The notes under the pieces: model-generated
The model's input: only the letters and a program-made list of their open reading frames with translations
Databases searched by the model: none
What the model was told of the DNA's origin: nothing
Made by a program: the position numbers and the translations under genes
Shown here: in pieces, positions 15,129 to 17,710 of the stretch
Layout: the number at the start of each line of letters is the position of its first letter
Position numbering within the stretch: position 1 is the first letter of the stretch
NCBI GenBank assembly: GCA_002455655.1
Contig: DKLF01000010.1
Location: forward strand, 1-17,710
Length of the DNA: 17,710 nucleotides
Reading direction: 5' to 3'
DNA from: Oscillibacter sp. UBA6647
GTDB lineage: Bacteria; Bacillota; Clostridia; Oscillospirales; Oscillospiraceae

Positions 15129-15850
15129 CTGCGGCCTCCCCGTCGGTTGCCGCCCCGGGCCGCAAAAATGGCCACGAACCGCATAAGCTGCAAAAGGCTG
15201 GTCAAAAGCGCCGCCACATACGTCAGCGCAGCCGCCCGCAGAACCTTTTTCGCGCCTCCAATCTCCTCTTCCGCCAACAAACCCTCATTCTCAATGGTTT
15301 CAATGGCTCGGGCGGAGGCGTTAAACTCCACCGGCAGCGTCACAAGCTGAAAGAATGTGGTGATTCCGAACAAAATAATGCCCGCCAAAAATAAAGACTG
15401 GCTGTACATCAGCATTCCGATCAGCAGCAGGATAAAGGAAAACCGGGAACCAAAGCTGGTTGCGGGAATGATGAGATTGCGCAGCCGAACTGGGGCGTAC
15501 CCCACGGCGTACTGCACCGCGTGCCCCGCTTCGTGGCAGGCCACGCCCACCGCCGCCACCGTGGCCGCGCCGTACACGTCCTCAGACAGATAGATTGCGT
15601 TGGACCGGGGGTCATAGTGATCGGTAAGCCGTCCTTGGGTGGGATGAATTGTCACTCCAGTGACCCCATGGGCCCGCAGCACCGCATCGGCGGCTTGCGC
15701 TCCGGTCATTCGGCGGCGGTTGGTTTCTTTGCTGTAACGGTTAAAGCTGCCGGAAACCTGCGCCTGCGCGTACAAGGACAGCAGAAATACCGGAATCAGC
15801 AGGACCCAGTATAGATTGTTCGCAAAGAAATAAGCATATTCGTTTTGCAT
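15125..15850 (-). CDS. yugP: YugP-type membrane zinc metallopeptidase
   Basis: A neutral zinc metallopeptidase of the YugP family (241 aa), embedded in the membrane; its substrate is not known. The zinc motif HEAGH is at 106-110 (His106, Glu107, His110) and follows an AIYLSEDVYGAATVAAVGVAC segment. A first membrane helix lies at about 11-29, and further hydrophobic segments at about 125-145, 150-175 and 210-230. The end is Arg/Gly-rich. ATG 15850 is preferred because GAGGAA lies 6 bases upstream; a longer reading would overlap fmt and match nothing in the family. The gene begins 13 bases after fmt and overlaps rsmB. Confidence 0.92.
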   Translation of the reverse strand: MQNEYAYFFANNLYWVLLIPVFLLSLYAQAQVSGSFNRYSKETNRRRMTGAQAADAVLRAHGVTGVTIHPTQGRLTDHYDPRSNAIYLSEDVYGAATVAAVGVACHEAGHAVQYAVGYAPVRLRNLIIPATSFGSRFSFILLLIGMLMYSQSLFLAGIILFGITTFFQLVTLPVEFNASARAIETIENEGLLAEEEIGGAKKVLRAAALTYVAALLTSLLQLMRFVAIFAARGGNRRGGRR

Positions 15851-15863
15851 CAAATTCCTCGTT

Positions 15864-16781
15864 TCAAAGTTGGATAGGGTGGCCCCGCAGATAATCGGCG
15901 ACGGGCATCCGCTTTCCCCCATCGGCCTGTATTTCCGTCAAGCAAAGGACCTTGCCATCTCCACAGACAACTGCAATCCCTCTCTTATCCGCTGAAAGCA
16001 CCGTTCCCGGTTCGGCGGAGGTTTCCTCCCCAGTCTCCTGAGATTTAAAAACCTTCATCGCCCGTCCGTCCACCACGGCGGAGGCCGCGGGCCAGGGAAT
16101 CAGACCGCGAATCTGGCAGTTGATGGCGTGGGCGCTCTTCGTCCAGTCAATGGACGACAGGTCTCGAGATAGCATGGGCGCATAGGTGGCCTCGTCCTCG
16201 CCCTGAGCGATGCGAACCACAGTCCCGGATTCAATCGCCGCAATCGCTCCGCTTAAAGCCTCTGCCCCAAGCTCTGCCAGCCGGGCGGTCAGGGATTGCG
16301 CGTCCTCGTCCGGTCCGATGGGCGTTTTGACTTTGGAGATCACATCCCCTGCGTCCAGCTTGTCCACCATATACATAATAGATACGCCCGTTTCCTCGTC
16401 TCCGTTTAAAATCGCCCAGTTGATGGGGGCCGCGCCCCGGTATTTGGGCAGCAGGGACGAGTGGACATTGATGGAGCCGTATTTCGGATAGTTTAAAAGC
16501 TCCTCCGGCAAAATCTTGCCGTAGGCCGCTGCCACAATCAACTCCGGCGCAAGTCGACGCACAAGGTCCATTGCCTCGCCGTCCCGGGCCTTCTGCGGCT
16601 GAAACACGTCAAGTCCAAGCGTCATGGCATATTCCTTGACAGGGGTTGGTATAAGCTTCATACCACGATTTTTAGGCTTGTCCGGCTGCGTGACGACCCC
16701 ACAAATCTCATGTCCGTCCTCCGCCAATCTTCTTAAAGAAGCCACGGCAAATTCGGGAGTTCCCATAAACAATACGCGCAT
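15864..16781 (-). CDS. fmt: Methionyl-tRNA formyltransferase
   Basis: Fmt adds a formyl group from 10-formyl-tetrahydrofolate to initiator Met-tRNA. The N-terminal Rossmann domain starts MRVLFMGTPEFAV. The catalytic segment SINVHSSLLPKYRGAAP (103-119) holds Asn105 and His107, and Asp144 in DKLDAGD completes the triad. The C-terminal tRNA-binding domain starts near residue 205 (DWTKSAHAINCQIRGL). Length (305) is normal. The gene lies 5 bases after def, whose product later removes the formyl group. Confidence 0.97.
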   Translation of the reverse strand: MRVLFMGTPEFAVASLRRLAEDGHEICGVVTQPDKPKNRGMKLIPTPVKEYAMTLGLDVFQPQKARDGEAMDLVRRLAPELIVAAAYGKILPEELLNYPKYGSINVHSSLLPKYRGAAPINWAILNGDEETGVSIMYMVDKLDAGDVISKVKTPIGPDEDAQSLTARLAELGAEALSGAIAAIESGTVVRIAQGEDEATYAPMLSRDLSSIDWTKSAHAINCQIRGLIPWPAASAVVDGRAMKVFKSQETGEETSAEPGTVLSADKRGIAVVCGDGKVLCLTEIQADGGKRMPVADYLRGHPIQL

Positions 16782-16786
16782 CAGCG

Positions 16787-17311
16787 TTACGCCTCCGGTT
16801 CCGCGTTCTCGTCCTCTTCAGCCCCCTCGGCCTCCAGATATTCCGACAACTCCTCGTCAGTCAGAAAATGGTCCACGTACTCAGAGAACAGGTGTCCGTC
16901 CAAATGCTCAATCTCATGGCAAAAGGCTCGTGCGGTCAGGCCCTCGCCCTCCACCTCAAACCAATTTCCCTCCCGGTCCTGCGCCCGGACCCGCACATGG
17001 TCGGGCCGGGTGACCACGCCCCATTTTCCCGGCAGGCTCAGGCAGCCTTCAAGGCCCGTCTGTTCCCCCTCCTGAAAAATGATTTCCGGGTTAATCAGCT
17101 CGATATACTCCTCGGAATCCTCATCCAGCACCAGGCATACCCGCCGCAAAACGCCCACCTGCGGTGCGGCAAGGCCCGCCCCTCTGGCGTCGGTCAGCGT
17201 CTCCGCCATGTCGTCCAGCAGTTGGCGCAGGCGCCCGTTAAATTCTGTCACGGGGCGGCTCTTCTTCAGCAGGGAATCGTCCCCCGCCTCTATAATTCTT
17301 CTCAAAGCCAT
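16787..17311 (-). CDS. def: Peptide deformylase
   Basis: Def removes the N-formyl group from nascent proteins with a metal ion. The three motifs are present: GAGLAAPQVG (44-53), EGCLS (88-92, with metal ligand Cys90) and HEIEH (132-136, with His132 and His136 as ligands and Glu133 catalytic). ATG 17311 is chosen over the upstream in-frame start because GGAGG at 17320-17324 lies 8 bases before it and because family members begin MALRxI. The 174-residue length includes a very acidic tail (about 152-174). It lies 28 bases after priA and 5 before fmt. Confidence 0.97.
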   Translation of the reverse strand: MALRRIIEAGDDSLLKKSRPVTEFNGRLRQLLDDMAETLTDARGAGLAAPQVGVLRRVCLVLDEDSEEYIELINPEIIFQEGEQTGLEGCLSLPGKWGVVTRPDHVRVRAQDREGNWFEVEGEGLTARAFCHEIEHLDGHLFSEYVDHFLTDEELSEYLEAEGAEEDENAEPEA

Positions 17312-17339
17312 TGCGTTGTCCTCCAATCGAAAATCGCAA

Positions 17340-17710
17340 TCAATCCATTGCGTTGCAGTCTGCAAACAGGTTCAGGCCCCGGTTTTCCCGCCGCTTTCCA
17401 AACTCGCGCAGCAGCCATGCCACTCGGTCCCGGGTTGGTTTGTCATTTTTGCCGGAGAGAAACACCCGGTAGCGAAACCGGTTGTTCACCTTCAGCACGG
17501 GCGCGGGCGCGGGACCAATCATCTCCGGCTCGGTTTCCTGCACCGCTGTGTCTGCCATCAGTGTCACCAGCTCGTCCCGCAGGGCCATCGCCGCGCGGAA
17601 CACCGCGCCTTCGTCTCCGCCGGAGACGGTGAGGGTAAAGAGGTCCGCAAAGGGCGGATAGCGTCGGATACGCCGCAAAGCAATTTCACTGTCGTAAAAC
17701 CGCTCGTAAT
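17340..17710 (-). CDS. priA: Primosomal protein N' (PriA), C-terminal part
   Basis: PriA is the replication-restart helicase. Only the last 122 or so residues are in the window; the gene runs out past the right edge. The visible frame starts YERFYDSEIALRRIRRYPPF, the conserved RxxxRYPPF region that opens the C-terminal domain of PriA. It ends with a beta-alpha domain and NLFADCNAMD. No frameshift is seen. The place before def and fmt matches the order in B. subtilis. The helicase and zinc motifs lie outside the window. Confidence 0.92.
   Translation of the reverse strand, partial: YERFYDSEIALRRIRRYPPFADLFTLTVSGGDEGAVFRAAMALRDELVTLMADTAVQETEPEMIGPAPAPVLKVNNRFRYRVFLSGKNDKPTRDRVAWLLREFGKRRENRGLNLFADCNAMD

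Overview
The window looks like a piece of chromosome from an anaerobic, spore-forming member of the Clostridia, most likely the Oscillospirales (Flavonifractor/Intestinimonas-like). That placement is inferred from the GC-rich genes, the AGGAGG-type ribosome sites, the sporulation proteins SpoIVA, SpoVM and a SipL-like protein, and the gene order; no rRNA or tRNA is present to confirm it. No mobile element, CRISPR array or phage gene was seen.

Left part (1-2710): a small Cys-rich protein gene (+) ends at a strong terminator. It is followed by a minus-strand pair, coaX (type III pantothenate kinase) and a tiny two-helix membrane protein. Divergent from coaX is a methylguanine-DNA methyltransferase gene (ogt) with a very good sigma-A promoter. 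An AT-richer gene for a two-helix membrane protein then ends at another strong terminator.

Middle part (2712-8955): spoIVA, the spore-coat basement ATPase, lies on the minus strand with a candidate sigma-E promoter. A plus-strand polar amino acid ABC transporter operon follows (binding lipoprotein, permease, ATPase). Facing it across a shared bidirectional terminator is a minus-strand group: a 53-residue membrane protein, a 24-residue SpoVM and a SipL-like SPOCS/LysM protein. SpoVM (membrane anchor), SpoIVA (polymerising ATPase) and SipL (SpoIVA partner) are the known core of the coat basement layer in clostridia. Here all three lie within about 6 kb, with only the ABC transporter between them.

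Right part (9059-17710): a tightly packed minus-strand operon, read from the right edge: priA (partial), def, fmt, yugP-type zinc protease, rsmB, rlmN, prpC, prkC, rsgA. Most junctions overlap or are a few bases apart, and the operon ends in a hairpin terminator. It is the conserved Firmicutes cluster for replication restart, formyl-Met processing, rRNA methylation, Ser/Thr phosphosignalling and ribosome assembly. In Bacillus subtilis this cluster runs on through rpe and thiN to spoVM. Here rpe and thiN are absent but spoVM still follows, which supports the SpoVM call.

The most interesting content is the compact coat-basement locus with its unexplained 53-residue membrane protein next to SpoVM. 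Individual families are known. What deserves checking is the clustering, the small proteins and several regulatory dyads.
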